NCBI RefSeq assembly: GCF_037975245.1
Contig: NC_092579.1
Location: 11,270,678-11,334,677, forward strand
From: Apostichopus japonicus
Taxonomy: Eukaryota; Echinodermata; Holothuroidea; Aspidochirotida; Stichopodidae
Direction: 5' to 3'
Length of the DNA stretch: 64,000 nt
This document shows positions 12,801-36,501 of the stretch, piece after piece. Both the position numbers and the translations under genes were made by a program. The first letter of the stretch is position 1, and each line of letters starts with the position of its first letter. Under the pieces are notes generated by a model. The model searched no databases. It worked only from the letters and a program-made list of their open reading frames with translations, and was not told where the DNA came from.

Positions 12801-13675
12801 ACAAAACTGCAGTAATTTTGTTGTGAAGGTGTAAGGTCTTTTGAGGTCAGCAAGGGGGAGAGTGTATATACCTTGGAGGCACTGTTGGTGGATAATTTTG
12901 TTTTCAAGTTGAAACTCCTAATTTGCTTCAAGTCAATGGTTAATCCTAGCAAAATTCAATCCCTCAATCGTTAATTGCTCTATCAATCAGGTGATTCCAT
13001 GTACAGTATAAACCTATAAGGCAAAAGAATCACTAAGCCTGCTAGTTCATGCTTAAGAAAATTGTGACAACACTAATAGAAGTTACTGTTGGTAAAGTCT
13101 TGATCAAATGGTATACATTTACATAGAAACTATACAGTCTATGCAGACTGGTGTATGGTACCAAGTTGCACTTAGGGCAATATTCTAAAAAAAACAAAAA
13201 TCGTGCTTGGTCTGCAAAGCAGAGTATTTGAAGAAAAACTATCATTGTATAAATAATAAAAAAGTTGTTAATGAATTTGATATCATTTCTGCAGCATCAG
13301 TTTACCAACTGGATATAAAGTCAACCGAAGTGTGCAGGAGAAGACTTTGCATATTTGCAACCTCAAGTTACTGTTGTATAGCAAAATATTGATGTGTTTA
13401 TTTCTCTCTTTGCGATGACAGGACATTTCCTGGATGAGAGCGGAAAGGTTCGTCTCCACCCAGAAGGTTTCATGCCCTTCTCTACCGGACGCCGTGTCTG
13501 CATCGGTGAATCGGTTGCCAAGGCTGAGCTCTTCCTTATCTTTGCGTGGTTATTCCAGCATTACAAGTTCAGCAAACCTATCGGGCAGGAAGAGAAAGAT
13601 TTTTCGGAAGGAAACCCCCAGCCTGCAGTGAATATGATGAAAGACATTGAGGTTGTTGTAGAGAAACGCTTTTAA
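6888..13675 (+). CDS. Cytochrome P450, clan 2 (CYP17/CYP1/CYP2-like), complete 9-exon gene
   Basis: Haem-thiolate monooxygenase, probably on the endoplasmic reticulum, oxidising a small lipophilic or steroid-like substrate (substrate inferred only). Exons: 6888-7044, 7320-7502, 8006-8099, 9193-9357, 10044-10252, 10726-10851, 11234-11473, 11779-11877, 13422-13675. All junctions are GT/AG and sum to 1527 nt, or 508 aa, the usual length for the clan. Visible landmarks: N-terminal anchor about residues 7-29; proline hinge FPPGPKGWPLVG (38-49); C-helix WKLHR (133-137); I-helix AGTDTS (312-317); K-helix EVMR (369-372); FTPGHF region; haem loop FSTGRRVCIG with Cys451. The start was chosen because the paralogue at 31668 begins at the same place relative to the shared VVANSTSL segment. 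Closest known families by eye are CYP17, CYP1 and CYP2; the exact subfamily is not resolved. Confidence 0.93.
7805..7968. repeat. Two-copy tandem duplication in intron 2 of CYP gene 1
   Basis: About 80 bp is repeated: ATCAAATGGTGAAA, CAAATGAGACTTCTTGGACT and GGTACAAATGCAAATAAA occur in each half with a few differences. Confidence 0.88.
9520..9684. repeat. GC-rich 21-bp minisatellite in intron 4 of CYP gene 1
   Basis: Seven to eight units of GATGCGGGAGGTGCGCGG plus three bases (A/GGG/CCC variants). The unit is a multiple of three, so several frames stay open (for example GPMREVR repeats). This is a repeat artefact, not a gene. It is strikingly GC-rich against the AT-rich surroundings. Confidence 0.92.
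10505..10735. repeat. Tandem repeat that duplicates the splice acceptor of exon 6 of CYP gene 1
   Basis: About four units of ~60 bp with the core CTCTGATTTACACAGGCGAACC and the linker AACTAATATTAATTAATT. The last unit holds the real acceptor (ACACAG, exon start 10726). The third unit has an identical CACAGGCGAACC; the first and second carry altered acceptors (CACGGG, CACCAG). Confidence 0.9.
12296..12311 (+). promoter_or_regulatory. DR4 motif (AGGTCA-TTTT-AGGTCA)
   Basis: Two perfect half-sites with four bases between them, the spacing used by LXR, TR and CAR-type receptors. It overlaps an imperfect DR1 (TGTCAAAGGTCA). Function is inferred only. Confidence 0.4.
12436..12448 (+). promoter_or_regulatory. 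DR1 motif (AGGTCAAAGGTCA)
   Basis: Two perfect AGGTCA half-sites with one base between them, the consensus bound by RXR/HNF4/PPAR-type nuclear receptors. It is intronic and lies inside a repeat, so occupancy is unknown. Confidence 0.4.
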
Positions 13676-13742
13676 ATGCACAAGAATGGTTCTGGGTTCC
13701 CTTCCTTTAATGAATATAGATAAACATTATAAACATCATAGA

Positions 13743-13882
13743 AAATAAACTAATGAACCTCGACCTGAAAAAAAAGCCACCAGTGTGGTTCTGAAGTTGC
13801 TTTATTTTTTAAATTCAATTTGGTTTGTTTTAGTAGCTATGTCATTGTGAAGGCCTGGGTGACTTTCATCTTTTTGAATAAA
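13743..13882 (+). terminator. Polyadenylation signals of CYP gene 1
   Basis: Two AATAAA hexamers lie downstream of the stop codon, at 13744-13749 and 13877-13882. Either could direct 3' end formation, giving a 3' UTR of roughly 90 to 230 bases. Confidence 0.55.
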
Positions 13883-13899
13883 CTATTTTTAATACTTGA

Positions 13900-16140
13900 G
13901 TAGCTCAACTAATAATTTAAGATAATAAATTGCATGACAAATAGTATGTAATGTTGAATGAAATCAATTAATTTAATTTTTAATTTTAAGTGTCATTTGT
14001 GTAATTATCTTCCGTTTCATTTTTTTAGGGTGGGGGGGAGGGGTGGTGGGGTTGGGGTGAGAATGTTGATGCATTACTTTGTACCAGATGGTTAGAATTT
14101 TGTGAGAAAATAGTTGTGCTACTTTTATACAACAACAGAACTATTTATTGATATGACATATTACTAACCTTGTTGATATTACATTAGTATCACATAAGTC
14201 TTCAAGTTTGTACAACTCAGTGAACCATGAATGAGCCGGTTACAATGTAAAATTTTCAAATATTTTTGAAAATTAACGTAGCAATATACTTTTCAGAAAT
14301 TGACTCAAAAAGTCCCCACCGTCCCAAACCTCAACCCGAAAAGAATTGAGTGCATCATTGGTAAATAAAATATTCCATATGACGTAACAGTGAGTGGGCT
14401 GTTACTGAGATCCACCTGCACAAGTTAATTCATAAGCATATGCAGATACCCTTTGTCTTTCATATGTGGTGAGTAACCACTGGGTGAGCTGTCATTCAGG
14501 TTTTATTTCCAGTTATTTAATGGATCATACCATAAATGAAAATATATCATCCATTCAAATATACTATTATGTTACCAATGAAGTATGAGGATCAGAATTG
14601 TTCAAATAAAGACAGGACTCTTCTATAAAGTCTCACAGAAATGTATTTGAAGTAAGCATTGGGAAGGCGGGCTGCCAACAGACCGGAGCTTTCATGTAAT
14701 GTGCAGTATATACATATCTAATGTGATGGTAATATTGGTATTTATGCGCTATAACATGTAGTTTAGTTGGACGTAGTTACGTACACATTTTTTAAAAGAT
14801 ATGTAATAAAAACTACCTCGAATTGATGTGCTACTTACATAGTGATCGCCGTCCTGGGGGAGGGACCTTTCTAAGGGGAGGGGGTTTCCCCCTCCCTATT
14901 GAAAGGTTTTTGAAGTTAACATGCAAAATGGTGCTATATTTCTCAATTTTGTAGGTTACAATAATGCTTTAAAAATGACCCAAAAATAATTTCCAGAAGC
15001 AACACTTGATTAAACTGAGGAAAAATTAAAAAGATGTAAACAAAAACAGACAAAATTAATGTTTTAGACTGGATTTTATTTAGTTTTTCAAGCATTTTGT
15101 GACAACATGCTTGAACAAATGGAAAAAAACCCAAAATAAAATCCATTAGCACGGACGGGGTTGCTAATAGCACGTTCTTTTGTTACGAACAAACAGACTA
15201 ACTAACATGGTGATTTCATGAGCTGATTCCCACAGTTAAAAATATATTTCTACACAGCCCGTCTTTATTCTATTAACTTTTGTAATGGGCTGTAATTTTT
15301 ACCAGACTCCCTGGTCCACAGGGGCATTGCCCAAATGCCTGTGTGGCCAGTCTGCCACTGGTCACACCACAACCTCCCCCCCACCCAGATCCCACCATGC
15401 AATTGTCTCCCAACTACATGCCCTGAGAACTGCTATGGAGTGTATTTTGATTTTCATCTCCATGTTAATTGTTTCTATGCAGAATCACCCAGTACAAAAC
15501 CATTTTTACAAAAGGTTAATACATTTTAATTATCATATCTTTATATTCTGATAAAATATTAATCAATTAAACGTATTATTTATTAATGCCTTTGTTTTAC
15601 TAAAGAATAAGAAAGACTTGATGGATTTACTCTAATCGCAAAGACTTGATACTGCAGGGAAAATGAAATACCTCAAAGGTTACACAAAATACATAATCAT
15701 AATAAAGACCACGATTCCCACAGAATGCAATGCAAGATCGTATATATCTTAAATACGATGTTTGATAAAGATAATGTTCCCACTTTTACAACTTGTCTGT
15801 GAATTCGCACCAAGAATATTTAAATTATGTAAAGATAAAATATTCAGCCTGATAAAGTTTGATGTTGGATAAGTTAACTAGGCAGGCAGTGTCTGTTGAG
15901 AAGTTTTTTTTTAAAAAGTCTACGGTTAGGAAAAAGTAAATTTATTTTCCTATATTTGAAGCAAAAGCTGACAAATATGAATCTCCATAACCATTTCATT
16001 TTTATTTTGTCTATACATAAGAACAATAGAACAAAGTGGTAGAGTATAAACAGTACACTAGAAAAACAATAGTTTATCGATCTAGCGACCAAAAAGTAAC
16101 AAATAACAATGAAAGAAGGTAACAATTACGAGTAGAGAAA
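13900..16140. other. Intergenic, no gene seen
   Basis: AT-rich spacer downstream of CYP gene 1. G-rich runs occur at 14028-14060 and 14857-14885. Short open frames carry no recognisable domains. Confidence 0.5.
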
Positions 16141-16144
16141 ATAA

Positions 16145-16735
16145 ACACGAGATAATCAATACTCAGTCAGTGTAGCTTTCAATTAGGTGGGCTTTTAGTT
16201 TGAGCTTAAACGTTACATAAGATTTAACAGTTTTTATATCATTCGGAAGCACTTTCCAGGTTTTATAGCAGTAGTTATGCAAGAGTAATTTACCCTGTTT
16301 CGAGTGATGTCTGCTAACTGAGAATGGGTATTATTCCTCATACTGTTAGGAATGTACGCGGAAGTACTGGGATTAACAATATCACTAAAGACACGGGGGA
16401 GAATATTGTTGATATACTTATAAATAAAAGAACACATCTTGAGAACATGAATGTCGCTGACCTTAAGAATGCCAAGGTTGATCGTGCTTTAAGCACGATA
16501 TTGGTACAGTTTTTGCCGTGGACAAAAACGTTTGCCATTGTGTCATCAGCAAAAAGTCTGGAGGACTCTTCAGGTACAACATTTTTAATATCGTTTACAT
16601 AGATAAAGAATAACAGCAGTCCTAAAACAGATCCCTGGGGCACACCGATATTAACATTGGAACACGTAGAATAAGTACTGTTAATAAACATCAATTGCTT
16701 CCTGTTAGAGAAGTAACTATGCATAACCACGATCC
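16145..16735 (-). pseudogene. LINE reverse transcriptase remnant, internally deleted
   Basis: The minus strand encodes the RT motif VPQGSVLG, then LFFIYVNDI and the catalytic FADDT box. After about 25 residues it jumps to a CR1/Jockey-like C-terminal tail (FIYKYINNILPRVFSD ... HSQLADITRNRVNY, then VLPNDIKTVKSYVTFK) with a frameshift near 16255. The palm-to-tail region is missing, so this is a dead, truncated non-LTR retrotransposon. Confidence 0.8.
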
Positions 16736-16949
16736 CTGCCCTTCACTTGAGTTCATAGCTCAGGGACAAGGAGGGCAAAAGGTGCCCTCCTTGTAGGGTG
16801 GCAGGAAGTGCCTAATTTCCTCTAAAGACTTGAGCTAAAAGTGTATTCATTTACCATAATATATTGGGCCACAGAAAGACCAGACAATGTCTGACGAACT
16901 TGCTTAATTGCAAGAGCTTACAGGGAATTCGTCCCCCGGACCCTATCGG

Positions 16950-17830
16950 AACGTCGCACCCTGGACCCAACGCAGCCCGTGCAAGATGCAGCCAGAGGTT
17001 GCACAGAACGCGCTAAACAAAATTCTGCCTATCAAAAATATTTCGCCCGTGCGCTTTTCACATGCAGGCGCCTCATGTAGGCTATAGTATTGATATTCCC
17101 TTTCCGTAACATTGTCATGATCACATTAGTCCAAGATTTAAGGGAACTGGGGCTGAGAGTGGATCAAGTTGTTTGGTGTTCGGGTTAATTCACTATTGGT
17201 ATAACATTTAACAAAAAAGTATCTATAGGAACTGCATTGGAACTATACAGCTACACTAGGCCTATACCGTGTGACACATAGGCTACTGCATGAAGTTTAG
17301 ATAACAATCGAAATATGAAGCTTAAGAAGTCGCAATTTTGTAATGAAAAAGTACAAATTTCGACATATTAATCAATTTAATTTTTCTTACAATGCCCTTT
17401 CTGAGCTACTGTACTGAAGAGGTCCTGTCAGCTATTTTTATTCTCGCTGTCCTTTACAGACATGCAACAAAACTTTACAAGTAGCAGATTTTAAGACATA
17501 TCTCTTTTCATATTTTACTTTAACTTAAGAATATTTTCACAATTGATATCGCCATTATGAAAAATCAATACTCAAGATCAATAATGTACATTGATTAGTA
17601 AAATTATATATTTATTAATAGAAAAGTTCATGAGACTAAACTAAATGCTGTACAGAAGTGCAAAGTTAATGTTTGACCAGACTCGGTTTAGACGTAGCCT
17701 ATCACAGTTTTATTGTTGAAATATAAAAGATTCATCTCAAATCGACTTACTATAGAGAAGGCCAAATCTAATTAATATTGACATCCTTATTCATTACTTG
17801 AAGTTTGAAAGTGAGTGTAAATCTTAAGAC
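16950..17830. repeat. Old long dispersed repeat, copy A
   Basis: Shares many blocks in the same order with 41600-44600: GCAGCCAGAGG..TGCACAGAAC, GGATCAAGTTGTTTG, GTGTGACACATA, AGGTCCTGTCAGCTA, ACAGACATGCAAC, GTGCAAAGTTAATRTTTGACCAG, CATCCTTATTCATTACTT. Copy A lacks the two MITEs found in copy B and so serves as a natural empty-site reference. Confidence 0.82.
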
Positions 17831-19300
17831 AATCTCAAGTCAGTCTTAAAACCAATGTGAAAGACTGGGTTCTTGCAACATATTAATGCGTCGTTGAGAT
17901 GGTTGCATCTTCAGTCTTGTTTGATAACTTTATTAGTTGCAAGTATATGTTACTGGTGTGGCCTAAGGCAGACGGCAACTGATTCGTACTACACAAACAT
18001 ATATTATACGGAGCTTTATACTGCTTCAAAGCAAAGAGATATTTCCATTTAGGTCCTTTTATCAAATTGTGTAATGAGGCACTGGAAGTAATGTATATAA
18101 AAAAAGTTCATAGGAGATAAGTTTAAAGTCAACATCTACGAAATGGCCATGAATGAACCTGTTCGAAATTATGGGAAAATTGCCAAGGTCAGAACTCCCA
18201 GGGGTAACTATATAAAAGGTGAGCAAACAGTCAACGTTACTCAAACTTAAAATGGCTTGACAGTATGAGAAACATCTTCCGTATCAATTCATGACATTCC
18301 GGTACAATATGTCATATACTACATCTATAAGAGGACTGCGGAACCCTGTTTATTTAAAAAAAGGGTGCCCTGTTTCGACAACCAAATGAACATATTCTCA
18401 TAACTGAAACCAAACAGATAGCTAGAATACCACTTATTATTAAACTAACCCATTCAATCTTAAAACATGCAGAACGAATATCATCAACTTGAAAATATCA
18501 TCAATACCAACTAGAACACGATCCATAGTGGAACCTTCCATCGACTCATTTTATATCACGTAACACCCTCAGCGTGAAAGCTACTAGAGAGTTGTACACC
18601 AGATTTAACATTCGGAAATAAAAACTTTGAATCTGAAATCTTTAGCACATCTGGAAGAGATAAATGCAAGCAATAAAAAAAAAGCACATTTAAACTGGCT
18701 TAAAGATACACTAGAGCAGATAGCACATCACAAAACATATAACGGTAACAACAGGTAATGAGGAAACAAATACAACTACAAAGCAAGAATTTTTTAGCTG
18801 CAAAACATGAGACCCCTGGTTCTGTGACATCTGTGTTAAGGTAAATATTGAACAATGCAATAAAAAACCATAATTGCATTTGAATAATTCTGTAAGTATT
18901 GTTACAGATATGATCCTCACAAAGGGTCTCACCCCCTCCCATTGGGTTGTTGGTGGGGGGGTCAGAGGAAGATACCCAATCTAAAACATCCACCAGATTG
19001 GCTTAACTTTAGTTGCCACATAGATAACAAATGGGACCAGAGGAGTCCCCTGACCCAAGTCTCCTCAATGTTTGACCATGATGACATCCCTAATATCACA
19101 TTTCAGCAGTATTAACCAATCCCCACATTGCTACAGGTAGGAATCCTGATGAATCCTTTTTGAACCACTTCCAAACTCTAAACATTTAATGGGAGCAAAG
19201 ACTTTGCACAGACAATAAGGAAGGATATACACACAGATCAAACATGAGCTAACTAAACACAGAAAACACTCGGAGGAAGATAGGAAACAATGTGATTAGA
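17831..19300. other. Intergenic between the convergent P450 genes
   Basis: No supported gene. A poly-C/G segment at 18920-18965 and short frames without domains are all I can see. Confidence 0.5.
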
Positions 19301-19346
19301 CTGCACCTTTGTACGGATTATAAACATTTAACAGGAACGTTCTTGG

Positions 19347-19616
19347 CAGGCGCATAGCCAGGAATTTGCCAAGGGAGGAGCGAACCTGTAGACAAACTAA
19401 CAGAGTCGTAGATTCTGCATTGAACACTATCTAAGCGTAGCGCCACCATGAGTTGGCACAACGCATACAAGAAAATTTTGGCTGAAAATGACTCCCAGAT
19501 TGCTGGAAATGGCACTTCCCAGGCCTTGTAAGTTGCATCTAAGCTTGAATTACTAGCGATATAAAAAAAAAACATACAAAAAGGGGGGCGGTCGCCCCTT
19601 CCGCCCCCCTCCATTG
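19347..19616 (-). mobile_element. hAT-type MITE with perfect 8-bp duplication, just downstream of CYP gene 2
   Basis: The element begins CAGGCGCATAGCCAGG and is flanked by GTTCTTGG on both sides (19339-19346 and 19617-19624). It is the reverse orientation of the family seen at 43036-43325; its GGGCGG..CGCCCC end is eroded. It lies 52 bases past the P450 stop codon, so it may lie in, or interrupt, that gene's 3' UTR. I see no AATAAA between stop and element. Confidence 0.8.
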
Positions 19617-19667
19617 GTTCTTGGTAATATATGATTCCATAACATATAACAATTTTACAACAGTTAC

Positions 19668-31668
<12,001 letters not shown>

Positions 31669-32149
31669 CTTGATATATATTTTAAACTTGTGTCTGTGAA
31701 GATTGAAAGAGGTCAATTTACCATTCTAAACTTTAACATGACGGTTAGAACTGTGTTTGATTAACATCAAAATTATGGAGGTATTAATTTTTGATCTTTT
31801 GCTTGCTCCTCAGAGTCTTCCTTTACATGGCTCTTTCTAAAATAGTTTTGATTTGTTTGAAGCACTATAGATACATGTGAGAAGTGATCCATTGCAAGAT
31901 TAACAGAGCTGCTTTGTGAAAAGGGCTTACTACAGTAAATTGACTGCGAGGGTCGAGTTATAAGTTATGATCAGCCTAAACTGCAGCTATTTAACAATGC
32001 TAATAAGCAGCCACATGTGCATGTGGGAGATGCCGAACGGCATTGTATTGTCACTTAATTCACATTGAGTGGCGCTCCAATTTACAGGTTTACAGTACCT
32101 CATTTGGGATATTTTTTCCACAGTTGAGATATTGGAGGTAAAATCAAAC

Positions 32150-32530
32150 TTAAAGGGTGTGAAGACTCACGCAAAATGAAACGTCTAATGCCAGTAATCT
32201 GACCTAGTTTCGAATGAGGTGTAACAGGAGTGTTAGACAACACCATCGATCTAATACACACACAGCTGGCTACCATCCGTATTTTGACACTAGTGTACAG
32301 TCAGTACAGTGCTTCAGTCAATACCCACAGTACAGTGCACAAACAATACAGCAATGGACATCTCAGGTCCAGCTAAAGATAAAAAGATATCACGTTTCAT
32401 TACTATCTGCATTTTGAAGCGACAAGAGAAAAACTTCATTTGCAAGCAATGGAAAACTAACTTTTTCACAAGACAGCACACGGTTGGGGCGAGTCTTCAA
32501 TGCCTTTAAGATAGATCGGTCATGAGCTGC
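32150..32530 (+). repeat. ~370-bp dispersed repeat, copy 1
   Basis: Resembles the reverse complement of 57090-57490 over the whole span: TCTGACCTAGTTT, GTGTAACAG.AGTGTTAGAC, CATCTCAGGTCCAG, TATCACGTTTCATTACT, TGCATTTTG.AGCGACAAGA. No stable coding frame is shared between the copies. Origin unknown. Confidence 0.8.
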
Positions 32531-32963
32531 TATATATGGAGAGACCATTACATGAACAAAAGTAAATAAATCTGGTATAGGCCTATGCAACTTAAAACCT
32601 TTTTATGCATTCAATCTCAATGGCCTAAAGTATCAATTTGTTATACTAATTGTGAAGTAAATAATCACAAGTCCATGAAGATGTACATGTACTTTATCAC
32701 CAAACCTTTGCTTCATTAATTACAGATCAAGGATAGAATATTGAAACCAAAATATCACATTTCTGTTTACAAGGCAGTCCAATACATTATAATCAAACCC
32801 ATGCGAAGGCAGCTGTTTAAGGTCTATCGCTGATCGCTGTCAAGAAAAACCGCAATGCATGATGGGAAGGCAAAGGGGGCAAGAACGCCACGCTATGTAT
32901 TGTCAAAAGTTTGCCAAGTTTGTTTACAAGTGCAATGGTCGCGGGGTGTTTAAAGAGCAAACT

Positions 32964-35900
32964 ATTGTACTATTGTTTTGTCGAAATAAACTAATTTCAA
33001 TGGGTGGTGGCGATCGCTATTCCGTGTATGGTTGTGATAATGATCGGAGGTATCCAGAAAGGTGAGAAATTTCTTCAAAAAATAGAAATTTGGGGTAATT
33101 TACGGCCATGGGAAAGCTAGGTTACCATAGTGTGAAACCCTATGGAGGGTTATTGGTGTGGCTTCACATGTGCGAATTGATCGATGTGGGATGGGGTCAT
33201 AATAGTAAATACAGTTTAAAGATAATGAAAACTTGGAAGCAATTTATTTTCAACAGAGTCAATGTACATACATAAAACGCAGTAACAATTAAAAATACAT
33301 GAAAAAACAAAAGAAGAAGGAAATGATAGAATTTAAAATACTTGGTCCTAAATGATAAGTTTGGTTTACTATGAGTATTCTTTTTTAACAGAGCTAAGGT
33401 TATATAGAGATGCTTACAGCGGTTTGATAATCCATTGGCTGGGGAAATGAGAAGAAAATGTTATATAAAATTATAGCTCATCGGCGTATGAGATGGGGTC
33501 CAAAAATTTGAAATTTTTTGGGAGACAGCAGCCAATATTTTGGGGCTAAAGTTTTGCTTTGTTAATTTTTTAATTTGAAAATGTTTTAGAAACTTTACAA
33601 ATAGACCTTTCATTTTTTTTCCATACAGGATGAAAATTATGCCCAATGCTGTCAATGGAATAAAATTCCACAAGTGCAAGAATCCCAAATATTACAGAAT
33701 TTGGACTCGGATTATCAAACGAGAGAGCTACAGTATACTGTGACAGCTAACACAAAAGTTTGCAGCAATCATTTTAAGTTGGCCAACCATCATCCAACAT
33801 TATATCTCACTGGTTATGATGAGACACCAAAGCCAGAGAGACGTGAGCTTAAACGAAGTTCAGAAACACCTATGAAGCAAACACCAAAGAGGCAGCGTAA
33901 AACATTAAGCGTACCAGGATTTGTTGACATTGGGGTACAAGTGGACCCTGTAGAATTGTTGACAGAATCACTCCGCATATCCACTGGAGATCATGATTAT
34001 TCGTGTCAGAATTGTGATTGTTCTTGCAGTTAAGTTACCTGTACTATGTGTTCAAAGAAAAAGGAAGCAGACCTCGAACATCAGCTTACCCAAATGGAGT
34101 ATGAACGTTTAGAGGTAGAGGCAAGGGAAGACGTTACTGAACTTGAAGAAAATTTGCTGCAACATAAGCGTTTTTCTATTCAACATATAGCACATTCCAA
34201 TGAGTTGGTAAAAATGTACACTGGCATACCAACGTTGCAAGTTTTTCAATGGCTTGCAGATCAAATTCGACCACATGCTCAGAATCTGCAGTACTTCCAC
34301 GGCAAGCAGTCAATGAACAATGAAAGTCTTACCAAATTAAGAATGTGACTAAGCCTGGAAAGAAGAGAATCTTGTCGATTGACGATGAATTGTTTATGAC
34401 TTTGATTAAGCTTCGTCTTAATTTAAGAGAGGATGACATCGCATTCTGATTTAAGCTTGCTCAGAGCACAGTGTCTCAGATTTTGTCAACATGGATCAGG
34501 CTTGGGGTAATCGTAACCGATTACATTTTTTGAGGTAATCGTAATCGTAATCGATTACTTTTGTGAAAATTACAAAGTAATCGTAATCGATTACAAGGGC
34601 AAAGTAATCGTAATCGTATTACATTTATGATTACAGTGAAATTTGAATGAGAAGGGCAAAATTAGTAGAAATGATTAAAACTAATTCTTACTATTGGCTT
34701 TTAATGTGACCAAAGAAGTGTTCCTGCTTCTAGAATTCTCTAGCACAATAAACATAAATTACTGGGGATTTGATTGCCATATTCAAGGATTTTTTATCAC
34801 CTGAATTATTCTGTTAAAAAAAAATCACTGCAAATTAAGTATTTTGGTGGATCAGAATTTGCTTTACCAGAGTTGACCACTTTTTGATGAAAATAATTTA
34901 CTTTTACTTTGGCCTTCCATGTCCCATGTACTGTGGAATGCCCCATTTCAAAGCTGTTTAGTTTTATTTTGGTGTTATAATGTAAAAGAGTTTTTAGTTT
35001 TGCTGCTATGCAGAAATTATTAGTTTACAAAATATAGTGTTGCATGAAAATCTTCATTTGTTTTACTTTAGTATTTGTCTGTTTACTCTTTGTCTGTTTA
35101 AACTGTATTTTTTACTGGACTTATGGGTTACACATCTTAAACGTGTTAAGGCATAAATGTGTAATGCCTGGTAGGAATTGTAGATATACTTCCACAATTT
35201 TGTCCGTATATACTGTAAATGCCCTTCCTTTGCCCTATTTCATTGCCCTATTTCCCGGCAGAGAGTTATATTAAACAGATATGCAGAGGATTGTGCAAGT
35301 AACCACAATGTAATTATGATTGTAATCGCGATTACATTACAATGTAATCGTAATCGATTACTTCAACTTTAGGCTGTAATCGTAATCGTAATCATACATT
35401 CTCAAGTAATCGTAATCGATTACATTCAGATGTAATCGCCCCAAGCCTGACATGGATACCTTTTCTAGCAAGGGAGCTTGAAGGATTTATTTCCTGGCCT
35501 ACCCAAGAAGAAACCTATCGATACAACCCACAGTCCTTTCACAAATATCATGGATGTGTTCGATGTATAATTGACTGCATAGATATACAAATAGACCGAC
35601 CATCGCTTGCAGCTTCCAACAACCAGGTGTACAGTCAATATAAATCCTGCCCAACCCTGAAGTGTTTGGTTGGAATTACACCAGGAGGAGCAATTTCTTT
35701 TGTTTCTAAACCAGTTGGTGGTTCAACATCAGACAAAAAGATTGTCAAAATGACAAACCTTGTAGACAAATTTGAGAAAGGGGATATCTGCATGGCTGAT
35801 AGGGTATTTAACACACAAGAACTATTCCTGCATAAACAAGTAACTGGTTATTCCCCCTTTTACACGAACAACAGCTTCTACAAAACAATTCACTTTCCCT
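32964..35900 (+). pseudogene. THAP-domain DDE_Tnp_4 transposase, broken
   Basis: A first exon (32999-33060) starts MGGGDRYSVYGCDNDRRYPE and splices by GTGAGA to ACAG at 33629. The THAP pattern continues as FHKCKNPKYYRIWTRIIK and TKVCSNHF. Decay is clear: the first zinc Cys is Tyr, a frameshift lies near 33735, and a TGA stands in the helix-turn-helix part (LRLNLREDDIAF-stop-FKLAQSTVSQILSTW, about 34449). A 953-bp element splits the next stretch. After it the DDE core resumes: IIDCIDIQIDRPS, VGITPGGAISFVSKPVGG, SDKKIV, CMADRVF, then it ends before the last acidic residue. A helical linker (34046-34348) joins THAP to DDE. Confidence 0.83.
34497..35449. mobile_element. 953-bp hAT-type MITE with perfect 8-bp duplication
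   Basis: Ends are CAGGCTTGGGG and CCCCAAGCCTG, exact inverted repeats, flanked by ACATGGAT on both sides (34489-34496, 35450-35457). Both subterminal regions are dense in GTAATCGTAATCGATTAC units. Removing it rejoins the transposase reading frame (LSTW followed by IPFLARELEG). Eight-base duplications are typical of hAT elements. Confidence 0.93.
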
Positions 35901-36501
35901 TTAACATCCTAATGACACTTTTCACATTTTTTTTCTTCATGCCTGCATGTAAAATTTTAACTTTAATATTGAAAAGAACCACTTAAACTGTTATAATATA
36001 AAAATAGAATAAAGTTATCAGTTTTGTTTCCTTGAACTATGACGGTTTATCTCTTGCGCTTTCATTGTTGTTTGTTGCATTTTCTACATTTCCAGGTGGA
36101 TTTCCGCTTAGTTAGAAAAGGTTCCAGGCCGGTAAGTCCAACGCATGAATAGTGATGCCACGTTTGACATTTATCACATCCAATACTTTGCTTGTCATGA
36201 TCCATTGGGTTGCCTTCACAGTACTCACCACCATTGCTGAATATTTAACACGAGGAACTATGAAATGTCAATGTTTATGTCGCAGTGTCTTAAGCAACAT
36301 TTATATAACACAATGCAATCGTTGATAAAAAATAAAAAGATGAATTCGACATGGTTCTGGCTGATTTCCATGTTGCTGATATTCACGATACTTCTCCTAC
36401 TAGAAAGGATGTGAAAAGTGTTAAAAAATAATTGGTTACATGGCTGTTGAGTTGGGATTGGGACGGTGTTTGGGCCTAGAAATATAAGCACTGAGACCTT
36501 A

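Larger units (their letters stand above)
12120..12880. repeat. Degenerate ~100-180-bp intronic repeat rich in AGGTCA half-sites
   Basis: In intron 8 of CYP gene 1, segments of the form TCAAAGGTCATTTTAGGTCAGCAGAGG recur about five or six times in decayed form. Each is followed by a stretch resembling CTTGTAAACATGATATC. A lone partial copy lies in intron 2 near 7650. A perfect DR1 sits at 12436-12448 and a perfect DR4 at 12296-12311. Confidence 0.7.

Noticed and set aside
16324-16602. Plus-strand 92-codon ORF
   Set aside because: Antisense shadow of the LINE reverse transcriptase remnant.
32214-32590. Possible coding exon in the 370-bp repeat
   Set aside because: The second copy at 57085-57490 does not keep the same frame open, so coding is not supported.
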